From Legionella clemsonensis (lineage in GTDB: Bacteria; Pseudomonadota; Gammaproteobacteria; Legionellales; Legionellaceae), in NCBI RefSeq assembly GCF_002240035.1, contig NZ_CP016397.1, forward strand, positions 310,001 to 374,000: a stretch of 64,000 nucleotides of DNA, read 5' to 3'. How positions within the stretch are numbered: the first letter of the stretch is position 1; each line of letters starts with the position of its first letter. Positions 30,443-42,284 of this stretch are shown piece after piece. Under the pieces are notes generated by a model, which made no database searches, had not been told where the DNA came from, and worked only from the letters and a program-made list of their open reading frames with translations. Both the position numbers and the translations under genes were made by a program.

Positions 30443-30634
30443 ATTATGTTTAATTAGTAATTGCAATAAATGCTAGTAGTTAGATAATTGCACAAACCTA
30501 CTTTCTCTGAATAGTATCTGCACATTAAAGAAAGGAGTTATGCCAGGCGCATCAGGTTCATCAAAAAATCAGATGAAAATCATTCCGAAAATAGTGCCTG
30601 CTTAGAAAAAAGAGAGTGGGTAGCCGAGTAGCAT

Positions 30635-31081
30635 ATGATAAAAAGCGAAATTGAACAATTGTTAGAACCTTTGGTTGAGGATTTAGGATACGAATTGTGG
30701 GGCTGTGAGTACTTATCTCAAGGAAAGCATTCCTTGCTACGTATTTATATTGATAAAGAGAATGGCATTGGCATAGATGATTGTGAGCGGGTGAGTAAAC
30801 AAATTAGTGCTTTACTGGATGTTGAGGATCCAATCCCAGGCAATTACAGTTTGGAAGTATCCTCCCCGGGGATTCCTCGTCCTCTCTTCCATAAGGAACA
30901 ATATAAACGATACATTGGTCAGGATGTTCAGATCAAAGTATTTAAACCAATAAATGGTAGTCGCAAATTATCAGGTACCATTATTTCAGCAAATGAAGAG
31001 ATTTTAGTATTGAAAATAGGTGACGAGCAGCTAGAAGTACTATTTTCCCAAATAGTAAAAGCAAATTTGACAGGCGAGTGA
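30635..31081 (+). CDS. rimP: Ribosome maturation factor RimP
   Basis: A 148-residue protein needed for assembly of the 30S subunit. The N-terminal domain has the pattern G-Y-E-L-W-G-x-E and L-R-I-Y-I-D-K, followed by [20 protein letters not shown] and a C-terminal SH3-like barrel. It heads the rimP-nusA-infB operon; nusA starts 8 bases after its stop. Confidence 0.94.
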   Translation: MIKSEIEQLLEPLVEDLGYELWGCEYLSQGKHSLLRIYIDKENGIGIDDCERVSKQISALLDVEDPIPGNYSLEVSSPGIPRPLFHKEQYKRYIGQDVQIKVFKPINGSRKLSGTIISANEEILVLKIGDEQLEVLFSQIVKANLTGE

Positions 31082-31089
31082 GGCGAACA

Positions 31090-32568
31090 ATGAGCAAAGA
31101 ATTGTTATTAGTTGCTGAGGCATTATCTAATGAAAAAGGTGTAAGTAAGGATGTTGTGCTACAGGCTATCCAAGCGGCACTTGAATCCGCTACTCGTAAA
31201 TTAACAGATAAAGATATTGGTGTAAGAGTAAAATTGGATCCCCGTACTGGTGACTATGAAACATTTCGCTATTGGGACGTAGTGGCGGATGATGAATTGG
31301 AATTCCCCGAGCGTCAAATTACGCTGTCTCAAGCACAGGAGCGCTCTCCCTCAATCACAATTGGTGGTCGTATTGAAGAGCCTATGCCTTCTGTTGAGTT
31401 TGGCAGAATAGCAGCTCAAACTGCTCGCCAGGTAATTATGCAGAAAGTTCGGGAAGCAGAGAGACAACAAGTGGTTGACCAGTTTAAAAATAAATTGGGA
31501 CAACTTATTTATGGAACAGTAAAGAAAGTCACGCGTGATAATATTATTATTGATCTAGGAGGTAAAGCCGAAGCCTTTATGCCGCGCAGTGAAATGTTGC
31601 CTAATGAAATGTTTCGACCAAACGATCGTGTACGTGCTTATCTTTATGAAATTGTACCACAGGCGAGAGGGCCGCAACTATTTGTTAGCCGCATCCGTAA
31701 TGAAATGTTGATAGAACTATTTCGTATAGAAGTTCCAGAAATTGGCGAAAATATTATTGAAATTAAAGCTGCTGCTCGTGAGCCAGGTAATCGTGCCAAA
31801 ATTGCTGTTAAAACCAATGATGGACGAATTGATCCAGTTGGCGCTTGTGTTGGTATGCGTGGGGCTCGCGTTCAGGCTGTTTCCAGTGAGTTGGGTGGAG
31901 AGCGTGTTGATATTATTTTATGGGACGACAATCCTGCGCAATTAGTTATAAATGCAATGGCGCCTGCGGATATTACATCCATAGTAGTGGATGAAGATAC
32001 CCATACCATGGATTTGGCTGTTCAAAAAGAACAATTATCTCAGGCTATAGGGCGCAGTGGCCAAAATGTTAGATTAGCTAGTCAACTAACCGGTTGGACG
32101 CTCAATGTAATGACTGTTGAAGAATTCAACAATAAAAGTCAGGAAGAATCGAGTAAAATTATTAATTTATTTACTTCTTCACTGGAAGTAGATGAAGAGA
32201 TAGCGAATCTTCTCGTAACCCATGGTTTTTCATCATTAGAAGAAGTCGCTTATGTTCCTAAAGAAGAATTACTGGCCATCGAAGAGTTTGACGAAGAAAT
32301 TATTGATGAATTACGTAATCGTGCTAATGATATTTTATTAACACAGGCACTAACCTCTGGGCAAGGCTTACCGGGAACTCCTTCTGAATCATTACTGGGT
32401 ATGGAGGGAATGACTGAATCGCTGGCGACGAGTTTGGCAGCTAAAGGTATTACCACGATGGATGAGTTAGCAGAGCAATCTGTTGATGAGCTCCTTGATA
32501 TTAAGGGTATGACAGAAGAAAAAGCTGCTGAACTTATTATGAAAGCACGTGAACCTTGGTTTCAATAA
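31090..32568 (+). CDS. nusA: Transcription termination/antitermination factor NusA
   Basis: A 492-residue RNA-polymerase-binding protein. The N-terminal polymerase-binding domain (1-125) is followed by an S1 domain (about 130-200), two KH domains (about 200-345; [14 protein letters not shown] and [12 protein letters not shown]) and two C-terminal acidic repeats (about 360-490), as in gammaproteobacteria. The ATG at 31090 has GAGG 6 bases upstream and gives the usual MSKELL start; a GTG at 31078 overlapping rimP is less likely. Confidence 0.96.
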   Translation: MSKELLLVAEALSNEKGVSKDVVLQAIQAALESATRKLTDKDIGVRVKLDPRTGDYETFRYWDVVADDELEFPERQITLSQAQERSPSITIGGRIEEPMPSVEFGRIAAQTARQVIMQKVREAERQQVVDQFKNKLGQLIYGTVKKVTRDNIIIDLGGKAEAFMPRSEMLPNEMFRPNDRVRAYLYEIVPQARGPQLFVSRIRNEMLIELFRIEVPEIGENIIEIKAAAREPGNRAKIAVKTNDGRIDPVGACVGMRGARVQAVSSELGGERVDIILWDDNPAQLVINAMAPADITSIVVDEDTHTMDLAVQKEQLSQAIGRSGQNVRLASQLTGWTLNVMTVEEFNNKSQEESSKIINLFTSSLEVDEEIANLLVTHGFSSLEEVAYVPKEELLAIEEFDEEIIDELRNRANDILLTQALTSGQGLPGTPSESLLGMEGMTESLATSLAAKGITTMDELAEQSVDELLDIKGMTEEKAAELIMKAREPWFQ

Positions 32569-32745
32569 CTGAGGGTCGAATTACAGGATAGCTACATGAG
32601 CAGGATAAATAGTTTACCTTGCTCTGGCGAATTTTCGGGCTTATCAAAAATGCAGTCATGCAATTTTGATTTAGAGCATATAAGAGCTTGAAGCATTAGA
32701 ATTTTTAGAGCAGTTTCTTTTGAAATTGCTGAAAGGGGGTAAATT

Positions 32746-35337
32746 ATGGCGGATGTGACGGTTAAACAATTGGCTCAGGTCGTTGGTATCCCTGCTAAAC
32801 GCCTATTAGATCAGCTACAGGAAGCTGGTTTGGCTTTTACTGATGATAATCAAACGTTAAATGAAGACCAGAGACGGATTTTGCTCAATTACCTGAATGC
32901 AAATCGGGAAGTTCGATCTACCCCTGAGCGTATTACTTTAAAGCGTAAAAGTTTGACTCAAGTAACTATTGGTCATGATATTCATAGCGGTAAAACAATT
33001 GGTAAAACAGTTAATGTTGAAGTTCGTAAAAAACGAACTTACGTGAAACGAAGTTTGCTTGAGCAACATGAAACAGAATCTGATATTGAGTTAGAACATG
33101 CCGCACTGGAGGAAACCAGTCCAGAAGTGACAGAAGAAGCTGACGCTGCAGCATTGTCGGCGGAGGAAGTGCCCGTAGAAACTACCGCAGATGAATCTGT
33201 TGAACAGACAGAACAAGAAACAATGGCAGATGAGGAAATTCAAGAAGACATGCAGGTAGAAGAAATACCCGAAGCGACTCCTGTTACTACTATTATTCCC
33301 GGTGAAAGTATTGCTGAGGAACCTATTGAACATTTGGAAGAGAAAGTAGAGAAAGCAGCAAAGAAAAAACATCATGATAAAGAGGTTGATTCGGATTCCG
33401 AATTTAAACGAGGAAAAAAGAAAGGCAAATATATAGCCCCAGAGCAAGATGAAGATGAGCGTTTAATGCATGGTCGTCCCAAACGGAATAAACCTAAAAA
33501 ACGCAAAGGCAATGAAAAGTCAGAAAAATATAGAGAAGCAGAAGAAGCTCTCACACATGGTTTTGCTATGCCAACCGCTCCTGTAGTGCGAGAGGTAGCT
33601 ATCCCTGAAACAATTACTGTTGCTGAACTTGCTAAGCGCATGTCTGTTAAAGCTGCTGAAGTAATTAAAGTCATGATGGGACTTGGGGCGATGGCTACTA
33701 TTAACCAGGTAATTGATCAAGATACTGCAGTAATAGTTGTTGAAGAAATGGGTCACAAGCCCCGCCTACTTAAAGAAAATGCAATCGAAGATACTTTAGG
33801 CGACGTTATTAGTCAGGGCAGCCATAGTGAGTCACGAGCGCCTGTGGTTACCATTATGGGACATGTGGACCATGGTAAGACTTCGTTACTTGATTATATC
33901 CGTCGTACCAAAGTTGCTGCTGGAGAAGCAGGTGGTATTACTCAACATATTGGTGCTTATCACGTAAGTACACCGAAAGGAGAAATTACCTTTTTAGATA
34001 CACCAGGGCATGCTGCATTTACTGCCATGCGTGCTCGTGGAGCACAGGTTACAGACATTGTTATTCTCATTGTTGCTGCTGACGATGGTGTTAAACCACA
34101 AACAATCGAAGCAGTACAGCATGCGAAAGCTGCCAATGTACCGATTATTGTTGCTGTAAATAAAATGGATAAACCTGATGCCGATCCTGATAGAGTCATG
34201 AATGAGTTATCAGCTTATGAAGTGATCCCTGAGTCATGGGGTGGTGACACGATGTTTATACAAATTTCAGCAAAATCAGGATTAGGAGTCGATGAGCTTT
34301 TAGACGCTGTTCTATTGCAATCCGAGGTACTGGAGTTAACAGCGCCTACCGATGGTGCGGCCAAAGGGGTGGTTATTGAGTCAAGACTTGATAAAGGGCG
34401 TGGCCCAGTTGCGACTGTATTGGTACAGAGTGGAACATTGCATAGAGGTGATATTCTCTTGGCCGGTCTACAGTATGGGCGTGTTCGAGCGCTAGTAAGT
34501 GATAACGGTACTCAGGTAGATGCTGCAGGCCCTTCTATTCCGGTTGAAGTTCTCGGCTTATCCGCTGTACCTCATGCAGGTGATGAAGCGATTGTTGTTC
34601 CAGATGAAAAGCGTGCCCGCGAAGTTGCCTTATTCCGTCAGGGCAAATTCCGCGATGTTAAATTAGCAAGAAGACAAAAATCTTCTCTGGAAGGTATTTT
34701 TGAAACAATGGCTTCTGCTGAAACTAAAGCCTTAAATATTGTTCTTAAAGCGGATGTTCAAGGCTCGGTGGAAGCGATAGCCGATGCGTTGGTTAAACTT
34801 TCTACCGATGAAGTTAAAGTAGAAATCATTGCTAGCGGTGTAGGCGGAATTACTGAATCTGATGTTCATTTGGCAATAGCCTCAAATGCTATCTTAATCG
34901 GTTTTAACGTTCGTGCTGATGGAGGAGCGAAACGTCTTGCAGAACAGGAGTCAGTTTCACTGCACTATTACAGCGTAATTTACGATATTGTGGATCAAGT
35001 AAAAGGTGCATTATCCGGTATGTTGGCACCACAATTTAAAGAAGAAATTGTCGGTATTGCTGAAGTGCGTGATGTATTCCGCTCACCAAAATTAGGTGCT
35101 ATTGCAGGTTGTATGGTAGTCGAGGGTGTTGTTAAGCGAAATAATCCGATTCGCGTACTTAGAAATAATGTGGTTATCTATGAAGGTACTTTGGAATCCC
35201 TCCGCCGATTTAAGGATGATGTAATTGAAGTTCGTCAAGGTTTTGAATGTGGTATTGGGGTTAAAAATTACAATGATGTTAAGCCGGGTGACTTAATTGA
35301 AGTATTTGAAACAGTTGAAATTAAGCGGGATTTATGA
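32746..35337 (+). CDS. infB: Translation initiation factor IF-2
   Basis: An 863-residue GTPase that brings formylated initiator tRNA to the 30S subunit. An N-terminal IF2-N domain (1-50) is followed by a long acidic/basic linker (about 60-270, rich in E, T and K), a second IF2-N domain (about 285-335) and the G domain. The G domain has GHVDHGKTS near residue 372, DTPGHAAF and [11 protein letters not shown]. The C-terminal domains are complete. A gap of 177 bases separates it from nusA, longer than usual, and AAGGGGG precedes the ATG. The overlap with rbfA is ATGA. Confidence 0.97.
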   Translation: MADVTVKQLAQVVGIPAKRLLDQLQEAGLAFTDDNQTLNEDQRRILLNYLNANREVRSTPERITLKRKSLTQVTIGHDIHSGKTIGKTVNVEVRKKRTYVKRSLLEQHETESDIELEHAALEETSPEVTEEADAAALSAEEVPVETTADESVEQTEQETMADEEIQEDMQVEEIPEATPVTTIIPGESIAEEPIEHLEEKVEKAAKKKHHDKEVDSDSEFKRGKKKGKYIAPEQDEDERLMHGRPKRNKPKKRKGNEKSEKYREAEEALTHGFAMPTAPVVREVAIPETITVAELAKRMSVKAAEVIKVMMGLGAMATINQVIDQDTAVIVVEEMGHKPRLLKENAIEDTLGDVISQGSHSESRAPVVTIMGHVDHGKTSLLDYIRRTKVAAGEAGGITQHIGAYHVSTPKGEITFLDTPGHAAFTAMRARGAQVTDIVILIVAADDGVKPQTIEAVQHAKAANVPIIVAVNKMDKPDADPDRVMNELSAYEVIPESWGGDTMFIQISAKSGLGVDELLDAVLLQSEVLELTAPTDGAAKGVVIESRLDKGRGPVATVLVQSGTLHRGDILLAGLQYGRVRALVSDNGTQVDAAGPSIPVEVLGLSAVPHAGDEAIVVPDEKRAREVALFRQGKFRDVKLARRQKSSLEGIFETMASAETKALNIVLKADVQGSVEAIADALVKLSTDEVKVEIIASGVGGITESDVHLAIASNAILIGFNVRADGGAKRLAEQESVSLHYYSVIYDIVDQVKGALSGMLAPQFKEEIVGIAEVRDVFRSPKLGAIAGCMVVEGVVKRNNPIRVLRNNVVIYEGTLESLRRFKDDVIEVRQGFECGIGVKNYNDVKPGDLIEVFETVEIKRDL

Positions 35338-35705
35338 GGAAGGATTTTAAACGAACTGACCGTATCGCGGAGTTAATGCAGCGTAAGCTTTCGCAACTCA
35401 TTCAGCAAGAAATTAAAGATCCGCGATTACCTGCTTTTGTTACTATTTCGTCGGTAAAAGTATCTGCGGATTTAGGCCACGCAAAAGTCTATTTTACTGT
35501 ATTAAATAATGAGATTGAATTAACTGCATCTATTCTCAATGCTGCAGCCAGCTATTTACGGACAGCACTCGCCAAATCTGTTAAATTGCGCACCGTACCT
35601 CAACTGCATTTTGTTTATGATGAATCGATAGAATATGGCAAAAAATTAAGTCGTTTAATTGACAAAGCCAATCCAGAAAATGACGATGAGCAAGATGAGT
35701 TGTGA
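35334..35705 (+). CDS. rbfA: 30S ribosome-binding factor RbfA
   Basis: A 123-residue KH-fold protein for late 30S maturation. The R[10 protein letters not shown] start, [28 protein letters not shown]-type core (first part visible as IKDPRLPAF) and V-P-Q-L-x-F-x-Y-D-x-S near the end are typical. The ATG overlaps the infB stop by four bases, and the 3' end overlaps truB. Confidence 0.94.
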   Translation: MRKDFKRTDRIAELMQRKLSQLIQQEIKDPRLPAFVTISSVKVSADLGHAKVYFTVLNNEIELTASILNAAASYLRTALAKSVKLRTVPQLHFVYDESIEYGKKLSRLIDKANPENDDEQDEL

Positions 35706-36609
35706 CCAGGCGATTCATGGTATTTTGCTTGTTAATAAACCCGAAGGTCTCTCTTCCAATGCGGTGTTGCAACGAGTAAAGAAACTGTATCGAGCGAAAA
35801 AAGCAGGGCATACAGGTAGTCTTGATCCGTTAGCAACAGGCATGTTGCCTATTTGTCTAGGTGAAGCTACCAAGTTCTCTCAGTATTTGTTGAATGCAGA
35901 TAAGGTATATGAAGCAACAGCAATATTAGGTATTAAAACGAATACCGGCGATGCTCTAGGTCAAATCATCGAAGAACAAGATGATGTGGTTGTATCTTTA
36001 GCTGAGATACAAAAAGCGATACGACAGTTTACAGGTGCTATCAGACAAGTTCCTTCAATGTTTTCCGCATTAAAACATAAAGGGGTGCCACTTTATAAAT
36101 ACGCAAGGGAAGGTATCTCTATTGAGAGAGAAGCTCGTAATGTGATGATCTATCAATTGGAGCTTACAGGGTTTAATGGTAAGCGTTTTACTATTAAAGT
36201 TTCTTGTAGTAAAGGCACTTATATTAGAAACTTAGTGGAAGATATTGGCGATTATCTTGGTGTAGGTGCTCACGTAAGTCAACTGCATCGAGTATGTACT
36301 TCAGGGTTTGATGATGAAACAATGTATAGTTTGGCTGATTTACAGGAGAAGTCATCCGCTGAACTATTTGCATGTTTATTACCAATGGAGCGAGCCGTAA
36401 TTCATTTTCCAGCAGTTAGTTTAAACAATGATGAGTTGCTGGCATTGCGTCAGGGTAAAGTGCTTAAGAGCAAAAATAGAGAAGATTTTACCGGATTTCT
36501 GCGGTTGCATAATGAAGCAGGTCAATTTATTGGGTTAGGTGAATTGTCTTTAGGCGAATTATCTGTGAAACGCCTATTGACAGAAGAGGCAACCAAGGCT
36601 ATTTTTTAA
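35686..36609 (+). CDS. truB: tRNA pseudouridine(55) synthase TruB
   Basis: An enzyme of about 307 residues that makes pseudouridine 55 in the T loop of tRNAs. The catalytic aspartate is in [14 protein letters not shown], and [18 protein letters not shown] is the second signature. Three ATGs (35680, 35686, 35695) are possible, all inside the end of rbfA; 35686 is a compromise because no ribosome binding site discriminates among them. A C-terminal PUA-like region is present. Confidence 0.92.
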   Translation: MSKMSCDQAIHGILLVNKPEGLSSNAVLQRVKKLYRAKKAGHTGSLDPLATGMLPICLGEATKFSQYLLNADKVYEATAILGIKTNTGDALGQIIEEQDDVVVSLAEIQKAIRQFTGAIRQVPSMFSALKHKGVPLYKYAREGISIEREARNVMIYQLELTGFNGKRFTIKVSCSKGTYIRNLVEDIGDYLGVGAHVSQLHRVCTSGFDDETMYSLADLQEKSSAELFACLLPMERAVIHFPAVSLNNDELLALRQGKVLKSKNREDFTGFLRLHNEAGQFIGLGELSLGELSVKRLLTEEATKAIF

Positions 36610-36733
36610 CAGTTGTATAAAAATTTCTCTAACGAATGTCTGTTGACATTTATGTCTTGGCGAAATGAGCCAGCGGAATATTAACAGAAATTTAGTGAAC
36701 ATAACAAATGGTGCACAAATTATTAACTAATAC

Positions 36734-36762
36734 TTGTGCATGAGAGCATGCCTTGGTAAAAT
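36734..36762 (+). promoter_or_regulatory. Possible rpsO promoter
   Basis: TTGTGC (36734-36739) and TAAAAT (36757-36762) are 17 bases apart, about 40 bases before the rpsO start. In E. coli rpsO also has its own promoter within this operon. Confidence 0.4.
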
Positions 36763-36803
36763 GCTTCCCTTTAAAAGAACACTGGCTATCTCTAGGAGTG
36801 AAT

Positions 36804-37079
36804 ATGTCGCTAACTAGCGCACAAAAAATAGAAATTGTTAATGAATTTAGACGCGGTGAGAAAGATACTGGCTCGCCTGAAGTTCAAGTGTCTCTCATGA
36901 CAGGTCGTATAAAATATTTAACCGATCACTTTAAAGAGCATAAAAAAGATTTTCATTCTCGACGTGGCTTGCAGGAGCTAGTTAACAAACGCCGCAAGTT
37001 GCTCAAATATTTGAAAAGAAAGGATGAAGCTCGTTATCAGACTTTAATTCAAAGCTTAGGTTTACGAGATTCATATTAA
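36804..37079 (+). CDS. rpsO: 30S ribosomal protein S15
   Basis: A 91-residue primary 16S rRNA-binding protein of the small subunit. [16 protein letters not shown] and the conserved [20 protein letters not shown]-type helix are present. The ATG at 36804 has AGGAGTG upstream and gives the universal length; an upstream in-frame start would add 17 residues without support. It is followed by a strong terminator and then pnp, the conserved rpsO-pnp order. Confidence 0.97.
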   Translation: MSLTSAQKIEIVNEFRRGEKDTGSPEVQVSLMTGRIKYLTDHFKEHKKDFHSRRGLQELVNKRRKLLKYLKRKDEARYQTLIQSLGLRDSY

Positions 37080-37136
37080 TTGTTGGAACCATATTCCATG
37101 GTACTGACTTTACATAATACTTAGTCTGAATGAAAG

Positions 37137-37162
37137 GGCGCAGTTTTCTGCGCCTTTTTTTT
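37137..37162 (+). terminator. rpsO terminator
   Basis: GGCGCAG and CTGCGCC form a 7-bp GC-rich stem with a TTTT loop, followed by eight T. It lies between rpsO and pnp, where E. coli also has a leaky terminator. Confidence 0.88.
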
Positions 37163-37191
37163 CATTACTACGGTTTAAGGGGTAAATTTAC

Positions 37192-39405
37192 GTGGCTAAA
37201 ATCACTAAAGAAATACGTTTCGGCGAGCACATGCTTGTGTTAGAAACTGGCGAAATAGCAAGACAGGCAGATGGTGCTGTTTTTGCTAGCATGAATGGGA
37301 CGCAGGTATTGGTAACAGTAGTAGGTAAAAAAGAGACTGCTGATGGCAGTGACTTTTTTCCCTTGACCGTAAATTATCAGGAAAAAGCCTTTGCAGCAGG
37401 TAAAATTCCTGGTGGCTTTAATAAACGTGAAGGACGACCTAGCGAACACGAAACTTTAGTTTCCCGATTAATGGATCGACCTTTGCGTCCGTTATTTCCG
37501 GACAATTTTTACAATGAAGTCCAAATCATTGCCACTGTGATGTCATTAAATCCTGAGGTGCCAGCAGATATCGTTTCTATGGTAGGTGCATCAGCCGCGT
37601 TGGCCATTTCAGGTATTCCTTTTCACGGGCCAATCGGTGCTGCACGTGTAGGCTATAAAGATGGGGTGTTTCTGCTTAACCCAAGTTATAAAGCGCTTGC
37701 ACAATCCCAACTTGATTTGGTAGTTGCTGGAACGACTGATGCCATTCTGATGGTAGAGTCTGAAGCTTGTGAACTAAGCGAAGAGATAATGTTGGATGCA
37801 GTTCTTTTTGGCCATGAGATGATGAAAAATGTCATTAATGGGATTAATGAATTCACAAAAATAGCAGGTAAACCAGCATGGGATTGGACTCCTCCATCTG
37901 TAGATACAGCATTAGAGTCTCGCATTAATGAGTTGGCAAGAACCTCAATAACAGAGGCTTATCTCATTAAAGATAAATTGCAGCGCCGACAACAGTTAGC
38001 TATTGTGAGGCAACAGGTTCTGGATACTTTAATCAGCGAACAACCAGAAGCTAATATTGCTAGTGCGACAGAAATGTTTGGTGCTTTAGAAAAAGATATA
38101 GTCCGCAAGCGTATTCTTGATGGAGAACCACGTATTGACGGCCGCGATCAAAAAACTGTCCGCCCCATTAGTATTCGCACAAAATTACTTGAAAGAGCCC
38201 ATGGGTCTGCTTTGTTTACTCGTGGAGAAACGCAAGCCATTGTAGCTGCTACCTTAGGTAATGATAGAGATGCACAAATCCTTGATCATTTAACCGGTGA
38301 AACTAAAGATAGATTTATGCTTCATTATAATTTCCCACCCTATTCTGTGGGGGAAACTGGTGCAACAGGTAGTCCTAAGCGCCGTGAGATTGGTCATGGC
38401 CGATTGGCCAAACGTGCTCTCATGGCGGTATTGCCTTCACAAAGTGAATTCCCTTATGTCTTGCGTATTGTTTCTGAGATTACCGAATCAAATGGCTCAA
38501 GCTCAATGGCAACAGTTTGTGGTACCAGTTTGGCTTTAATGGATGCTGGTGTTCCATTAAAAGCGCCTGTCGCTGGGGTGGCTATGGGATTAATTAAGGA
38601 TAAGGATCGTTTTGCAGTACTGACTGATATTCTTGGCGATGAAGATCATTTAGGCGATATGGATTTTAAAGTGGCAGGAACTGAAAAAGGGATTACTGCT
38701 TTGCAAATGGATATTAAAATTACTGGTATTACCAAAGAAATTATGGAGCAAGCTTTAGATCAAGCATTGGCAGGACGAATTCACATTCTTGGTATAATGA
38801 ACAACTCTTTGGCTGAGCATCGTGAGGAGTTGTCTCAACACGCTCCAAGAATTACTACCATGAAAGTTGCTGAGGATAAAATACGTACTATTATTGGCAA
38901 AGGTGGTGCTACTATTAAAGGTCTCAGTGAGAGCACTGGTGTATCAATTGATATCGACGATAGTGGTACGGTGCAATTATTTTCACCCGATGCTGCAGCG
39001 CTTGAAGAAGCTCAACGCCAAATAAAAGCATTAATTGCTGAAGTTGAAGTAGGTCAAACCTATACCGGTAAAGTGAGCAAAATTGTTGATTTTGGTGCGT
39101 TCATTAACTTACTTCCAGGGAAAGACGGTTTACTACATATCTCACAAATTTGTAGTGACCGCTCTCAAAAAGTTGAAGATATATTAAAAGAAGGACAAGA
39201 AATCGAGGTATTTGTTGCTGGCGTGGATAAACAAGGGCGTGTCAAACTGGAGTGGAAGGATAAACCACAACCCCCCGTCAATCCAGCGAGTGACGAGAAG
39301 ATTAAAAAATCAGAAAAAGCCAAAGTCGATGCAAACGAATCAGCCACTACCGAAACTGAAATGCAAGATACAGAAACGTATCACTCTTCGCCAGAAGAGG
39401 AATAA
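37192..39405 (+). CDS. pnp: Polyribonucleotide nucleotidyltransferase (PNPase)
   Basis: A 737-residue phosphorolytic 3'-5' exoribonuclease and degradosome component. Two RNase PH domains (about 10-140 and 310-540) flank an all-helical domain. A KH domain follows with GKGGATIK near residue 569, and an S1 domain lies at about 620-690 ([20 protein letters not shown]). The C-terminal tail is long, polar and glutamate/threonine-rich. The start is GTG with GGGG upstream. In enterobacteria the pnp leader is autoregulated by RNase III; the leader here is too short beyond the rpsO terminator to see such a hairpin. Confidence 0.96.
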   Translation: MAKITKEIRFGEHMLVLETGEIARQADGAVFASMNGTQVLVTVVGKKETADGSDFFPLTVNYQEKAFAAGKIPGGFNKREGRPSEHETLVSRLMDRPLRPLFPDNFYNEVQIIATVMSLNPEVPADIVSMVGASAALAISGIPFHGPIGAARVGYKDGVFLLNPSYKALAQSQLDLVVAGTTDAILMVESEACELSEEIMLDAVLFGHEMMKNVINGINEFTKIAGKPAWDWTPPSVDTALESRINELARTSITEAYLIKDKLQRRQQLAIVRQQVLDTLISEQPEANIASATEMFGALEKDIVRKRILDGEPRIDGRDQKTVRPISIRTKLLERAHGSALFTRGETQAIVAATLGNDRDAQILDHLTGETKDRFMLHYNFPPYSVGETGATGSPKRREIGHGRLAKRALMAVLPSQSEFPYVLRIVSEITESNGSSSMATVCGTSLALMDAGVPLKAPVAGVAMGLIKDKDRFAVLTDILGDEDHLGDMDFKVAGTEKGITALQMDIKITGITKEIMEQALDQALAGRIHILGIMNNSLAEHREELSQHAPRITTMKVAEDKIRTIIGKGGATIKGLSESTGVSIDIDDSGTVQLFSPDAAALEEAQRQIKALIAEVEVGQTYTGKVSKIVDFGAFINLLPGKDGLLHISQICSDRSQKVEDILKEGQEIEVFVAGVDKQGRVKLEWKDKPQPPVNPASDEKIKKSEKAKVDANESATTETEMQDTETYHSSPEEE

Positions 39406-39411
39406 ATGTAG

Positions 39412-39433
39412 GTTGGGTCATTTTCGACCCAAC
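39412..39433. terminator. Hairpin after pnp, possible terminator
   Basis: GTTGGGTC (39412-39419) and GACCCAAC (39426-39433) pair perfectly with a 6-base loop, seven bases after the pnp stop. No T-run follows on either strand, so it may mark Rho-dependent termination or mRNA stabilisation rather than an intrinsic terminator. Confidence 0.45.
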
Positions 39434-39560
39434 TAAAAAGCCAAATGTGCTCTTATTGCTAAATCCTGTCGTGGCTTAATGAATAGTTCGCTTGCGTGCA
39501 TAGGCGTCAACGGACTTATTCTTATCTTCGTAAGCTAAATGTTGAAACGAGGTTTGTTTA

Positions 39561-40100
39561 TCAACTAATTAATTGCAAAAATTCGCTGCGACTTGAAGGA
39601 TTATGACGCATGTCACCCAGCATGACTGAGGTGGTCATGACAGAATTTTGCTTTTCTACACCGCGCATCATCATACATAGATGTTTTGCCTCCATGACGA
39701 CAGCGACACCACGAGCTCCTGTTATTGATTGGATACAATTTGCAATTTCGGAAGTCAGGCGCTCCTGAATCTGTAGGCGACGTGCAAAATAATCGACAAT
39801 ACGTGCTATCTTGGAAAGGCCCAATACTTTACCATTAGGTAAATAGCCCACATGGCATTTTCCAAGGAAAGGAAGCAAATGATGCTCACACAAGGAATAC
39901 ATTTCGATATTTTTCACGATGACCATTTCACTCATATCTGATTCAAATAAGGCATCATTAATAATATCATCGAGCTGTTCGTGATACCCATTAGTCAGAT
40001 AAAGCAAAGCATTTGCAGCTCTTTCAGGGGTATCACGCAAGCCTTCCCGTTCTGGATCTTCACCAATTCTCTTTAAAATTTGTTTATATAGTTCCTGCAT
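39561..40100 (-). CDS. folE: GTP cyclohydrolase I
   Basis: A 179-residue type IA enzyme that opens GTP to dihydroneopterin triphosphate, the first step of folate (and pterin) synthesis. Zinc ligands C71 and H74 in [10 protein letters not shown] and the later cysteine in KHLCMMMRG are present, as is [21 protein letters not shown] precedes the ATG. It lies 10 bases after the hinT stop, so the two are probably one transcript. Confidence 0.95.
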   Translation of the reverse strand: MQELYKQILKRIGEDPEREGLRDTPERAANALLYLTNGYHEQLDDIINDALFESDMSEMVIVKNIEMYSLCEHHLLPFLGKCHVGYLPNGKVLGLSKIARIVDYFARRLQIQERLTSEIANCIQSITGARGVAVVMEAKHLCMMMRGVEKQNSVMTTSVMLGDMRHNPSSRSEFLQLIS

Positions 40101-40110
40101 TGTATGAATC

Positions 40111-40452
40111 CTAGCCTGGAGGCCAAGTCATCTGTCGGCCACCCAGTAGATGTAAATGAATGTGGTAAACTTCCTGCCCGCCACCGGAGTTAACATTAAA
40201 TATTAGCCGATATCCATCTTCGCTTAGCTGCTCAACTTTGGCCATATTTTTTGCTGTTAGTATCATACGGCCTAACAATTGCTCATCCGTGCTATCTGCA
40301 TCATTGATCGTTGCAATATGTTTTTTAGGGATTAGCAATAAATGTGTGGGAGCTTGTGGTTTTATATCACGTATCACAAGAATTTCCTGGGTTTCAAACA
40401 CAATATCCGCTTTTATTTCCCCTGACGCAATTTTACAAAATAAGCAGCTCAT
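40111..40452 (-). CDS. hinT: HIT-family purine nucleoside phosphoramidase HinT
   Basis: A 113-residue histidine-triad hydrolase with the catalytic motif HIHLHLLGG near the C-terminus, an N-terminal [11 protein letters not shown] zinc-like segment and the [11 protein letters not shown] core. HinT-type enzymes cleave AMP-lysine or other nucleoside phosphoramidates. The ATG at 40452 is chosen because AGGA lies 6-8 bases upstream; the ATG at 40458 overlaps that site. It is the first gene of the hinT-folE pair. Confidence 0.92.
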   Translation of the reverse strand: MSCLFCKIASGEIKADIVFETQEILVIRDIKPQAPTHLLLIPKKHIATINDADSTDEQLLGRMILTAKNMAKVEQLSEDGYRLIFNVNSGGGQEVYHIHLHLLGGRQMTWPPG

Positions 40453-40458
40453 ATTCAT

Positions 40459-40783
40459 CCTGATAGTTTGGCTTAACCTGTAATTATAGCTCGAGTTAGC
40501 CAGGATAAAAAAGTGCTCTGGATTGAATATCTATGTTTACTTGATGCAAAAATGTAGGATGAAGATTCGACCTCATAAAGCACTCCACCCTAAGTCACTG
40601 TTGAATGCGCAAGAGAGGTAGCATAGAATAAACAATTTCATCAAAGAGTTGCGTAATTTAGGGAATAGTTCTGAGTTATTATCTTCACCCATGATGAATT
40701 GAGCTACTAAAATATTATGATTTATGCTTGTATTCGACGTCCTACGAAATTATTTTGCCAGTTTCACCAATAATCAAGATTAA
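40459..40783. other. Noncoding stretch between hinT and the beta-helix gene
   Basis: About 325 bases between divergent genes. The only element seen is a perfect minus-strand -10 TATAAT (complement of 40483-40488) facing hinT, with a poor -35 (TTTTTA, complement of 40506-40511). No open frame or recognisable repeat, and no clear promoter for the rightward gene. Confidence 0.5.
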
Positions 40784-41641
40784 ATGGATAAAATTGTGAA
40801 TATAAATCAAGTTACAAAATGGATCTCAGCTCTTTTTTTATTATTAAGTTATAATATCGCTCAAGGAGAACAACATTGTTTTTTACTTGAGAGTAATGTC
40901 ATATCAGCTCCTGGATGTTACTATTTAAAAAAAGATATGCAGGGCTCAATAACTATAAGTTCAGATTCGGTTACCTTAGATTTAAATGGAAGAAAATTAA
41001 GTGATCCCAATCCAGGCTCTTGGACTATCGGGGTTAATCTTGAGAACCGAAATAATATTACCATAAAAAATGGATATTTCGATGGGTTTTGGTTTGCTAT
41101 ATCTGCATCTGGGGGGCGAAATATCCATATTCAAAATAATGTATTTATTAACACTAAATATATGGCAATTACTGCTTCTGGCTCTAACGTAAATGTGCTC
41201 AATAATCACATAAGTTATATGGATTTTTACTTACCCAAAGATAGCATCAATTTTTACCTGGTTGGCCTAAACATTCGTGATACAACTGGTTGTAATATAC
41301 TAAATAATGTAATTTATGCGCCGTCTTTACCTGCTAACCCCCCTAAATTTCGATTAGAGTATGTTGGTTTAATTTTATCAAGTAGCTCAAGAAATTGCCG
41401 AATAAAAAATAACGTGTTTTCTAATTTTAAATTACCCAAATTTAAATCAATTGCGGTATGGTTAGCTTCTGATACCCAGGGAAGTTATTTACGTGATAAT
41501 TTAATTTTAAATTATGGCTATGGGATCATAGGAAAACGAGGAAGTTATTTGGACAAAAATAATCTGTCCGTTAATGTTACAACCCCTACATGGGATAAAT
41601 CACTCACTGTTAACAATGTAAAAACTAATTTTGCCTTTTAA
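40784..41641 (+). CDS. Exported right-handed beta-helix protein
   Basis: A 285-residue protein with a probable Sec signal peptide (basic start, hydrophobic WISALFLLLSYNIA, likely cleavage near residue 28-30). Repeated turns of a parallel beta-helix follow: SVTLDLNGRKL, NNITIKNGYFDG, RNIHIQNNVFIN, SNVNVLNNHI, TGCNILNNVIY, RNCRIKNNVFSN and further. The I-x-N-N-x-[FI] pattern is that of PbH1/NosD-like folds, found in polysaccharide lyases, epimerases and adhesins. No catalytic set could be assigned, so the substrate is unknown. The gene stands alone; base composition is very AT-rich. No strong ribosome binding site precedes the ATG. Confidence 0.75.
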   Translation: MDKIVNINQVTKWISALFLLLSYNIAQGEQHCFLLESNVISAPGCYYLKKDMQGSITISSDSVTLDLNGRKLSDPNPGSWTIGVNLENRNNITIKNGYFDGFWFAISASGGRNIHIQNNVFINTKYMAITASGSNVNVLNNHISYMDFYLPKDSINFYLVGLNIRDTTGCNILNNVIYAPSLPANPPKFRLEYVGLILSSSSRNCRIKNNVFSNFKLPKFKSIAVWLASDTQGSYLRDNLILNYGYGIIGKRGSYLDKNNLSVNVTTPTWDKSLTVNNVKTNFAF

Positions 41642-41693
41642 AGCTGTTTTGCGCATAATAGCGCGTTACTAAAATATAGAGTGGTGCGAAAAA

Positions 41694-42227
41694 ATGGGCT
41701 TAATGAATATTAAGAGCGGTCGTGATGTACCGAATGAAATCAATGTCATTATAGAAATTCCTATGCACGGGGAGCCTGTAAAATATGAAGTGAATAAGGA
41801 AACAGGTGCATTATTTGTCGATCGTTTTTTGACAACGGCAATGTACTATCCCGCCAATTACGGCTATATCCCCCAAACATTATCTGAGGATGGTGATCCT
41901 GTTGATGTGTTGGTTGTGACCCCGGTACCCTTATACAGTGGCTCCGTTATTCCCTGCCGAGTGGTCGGGATGTTAAAGATGACAGATGAAGCTGGGGTAG
42001 ACGCTAAACTGCTGGCAGTGCCAACTAGTAAATTAACCAAGATGTATGAGAAGGTAGACGTTTACAGTGACTTACCACAACATCTACTCTCTTCACTTGA
42101 ACATTTTTTTCAACATTATAAAGATCTAGAAGAAGGAAAATGGGTTAAAGTAACTGGTTGGGAAGGACCTGAAGCAGCTCGAAAAGAAATTATGGCGAGC
42201 ATTGAGCGCTATAAAGAAAGTGAATAA
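41694..42227 (+). CDS. ppa: Inorganic pyrophosphatase
   Basis: A 177-residue family I soluble pyrophosphatase that drives biosynthetic reactions by removing pyrophosphate. [40 protein letters not shown] (first part YPANYGYIP) and the metal-binding D-G-D-P-V-D are intact, and the C-terminal [17 protein letters not shown] is typical. The start may be the ATG at 41694 or at 41703. Confidence 0.96.
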   Translation: MGLMNIKSGRDVPNEINVIIEIPMHGEPVKYEVNKETGALFVDRFLTTAMYYPANYGYIPQTLSEDGDPVDVLVVTPVPLYSGSVIPCRVVGMLKMTDEAGVDAKLLAVPTSKLTKMYEKVDVYSDLPQHLLSSLEHFFQHYKDLEEGKWVKVTGWEGPEAARKEIMASIERYKESE

Positions 42228-42284
42228 TCCCAGAACAGATGTATCGTTCTGCATAAGTAAACCAACGTCATTTTGGATGTTACC

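Noticed and set aside
33091-33756. Several minus-strand open frames inside infB, one rich in phenylalanine and cysteine
   Set aside because: They mirror the acidic/basic linker of IF-2 and lack starts with ribosome binding sites.
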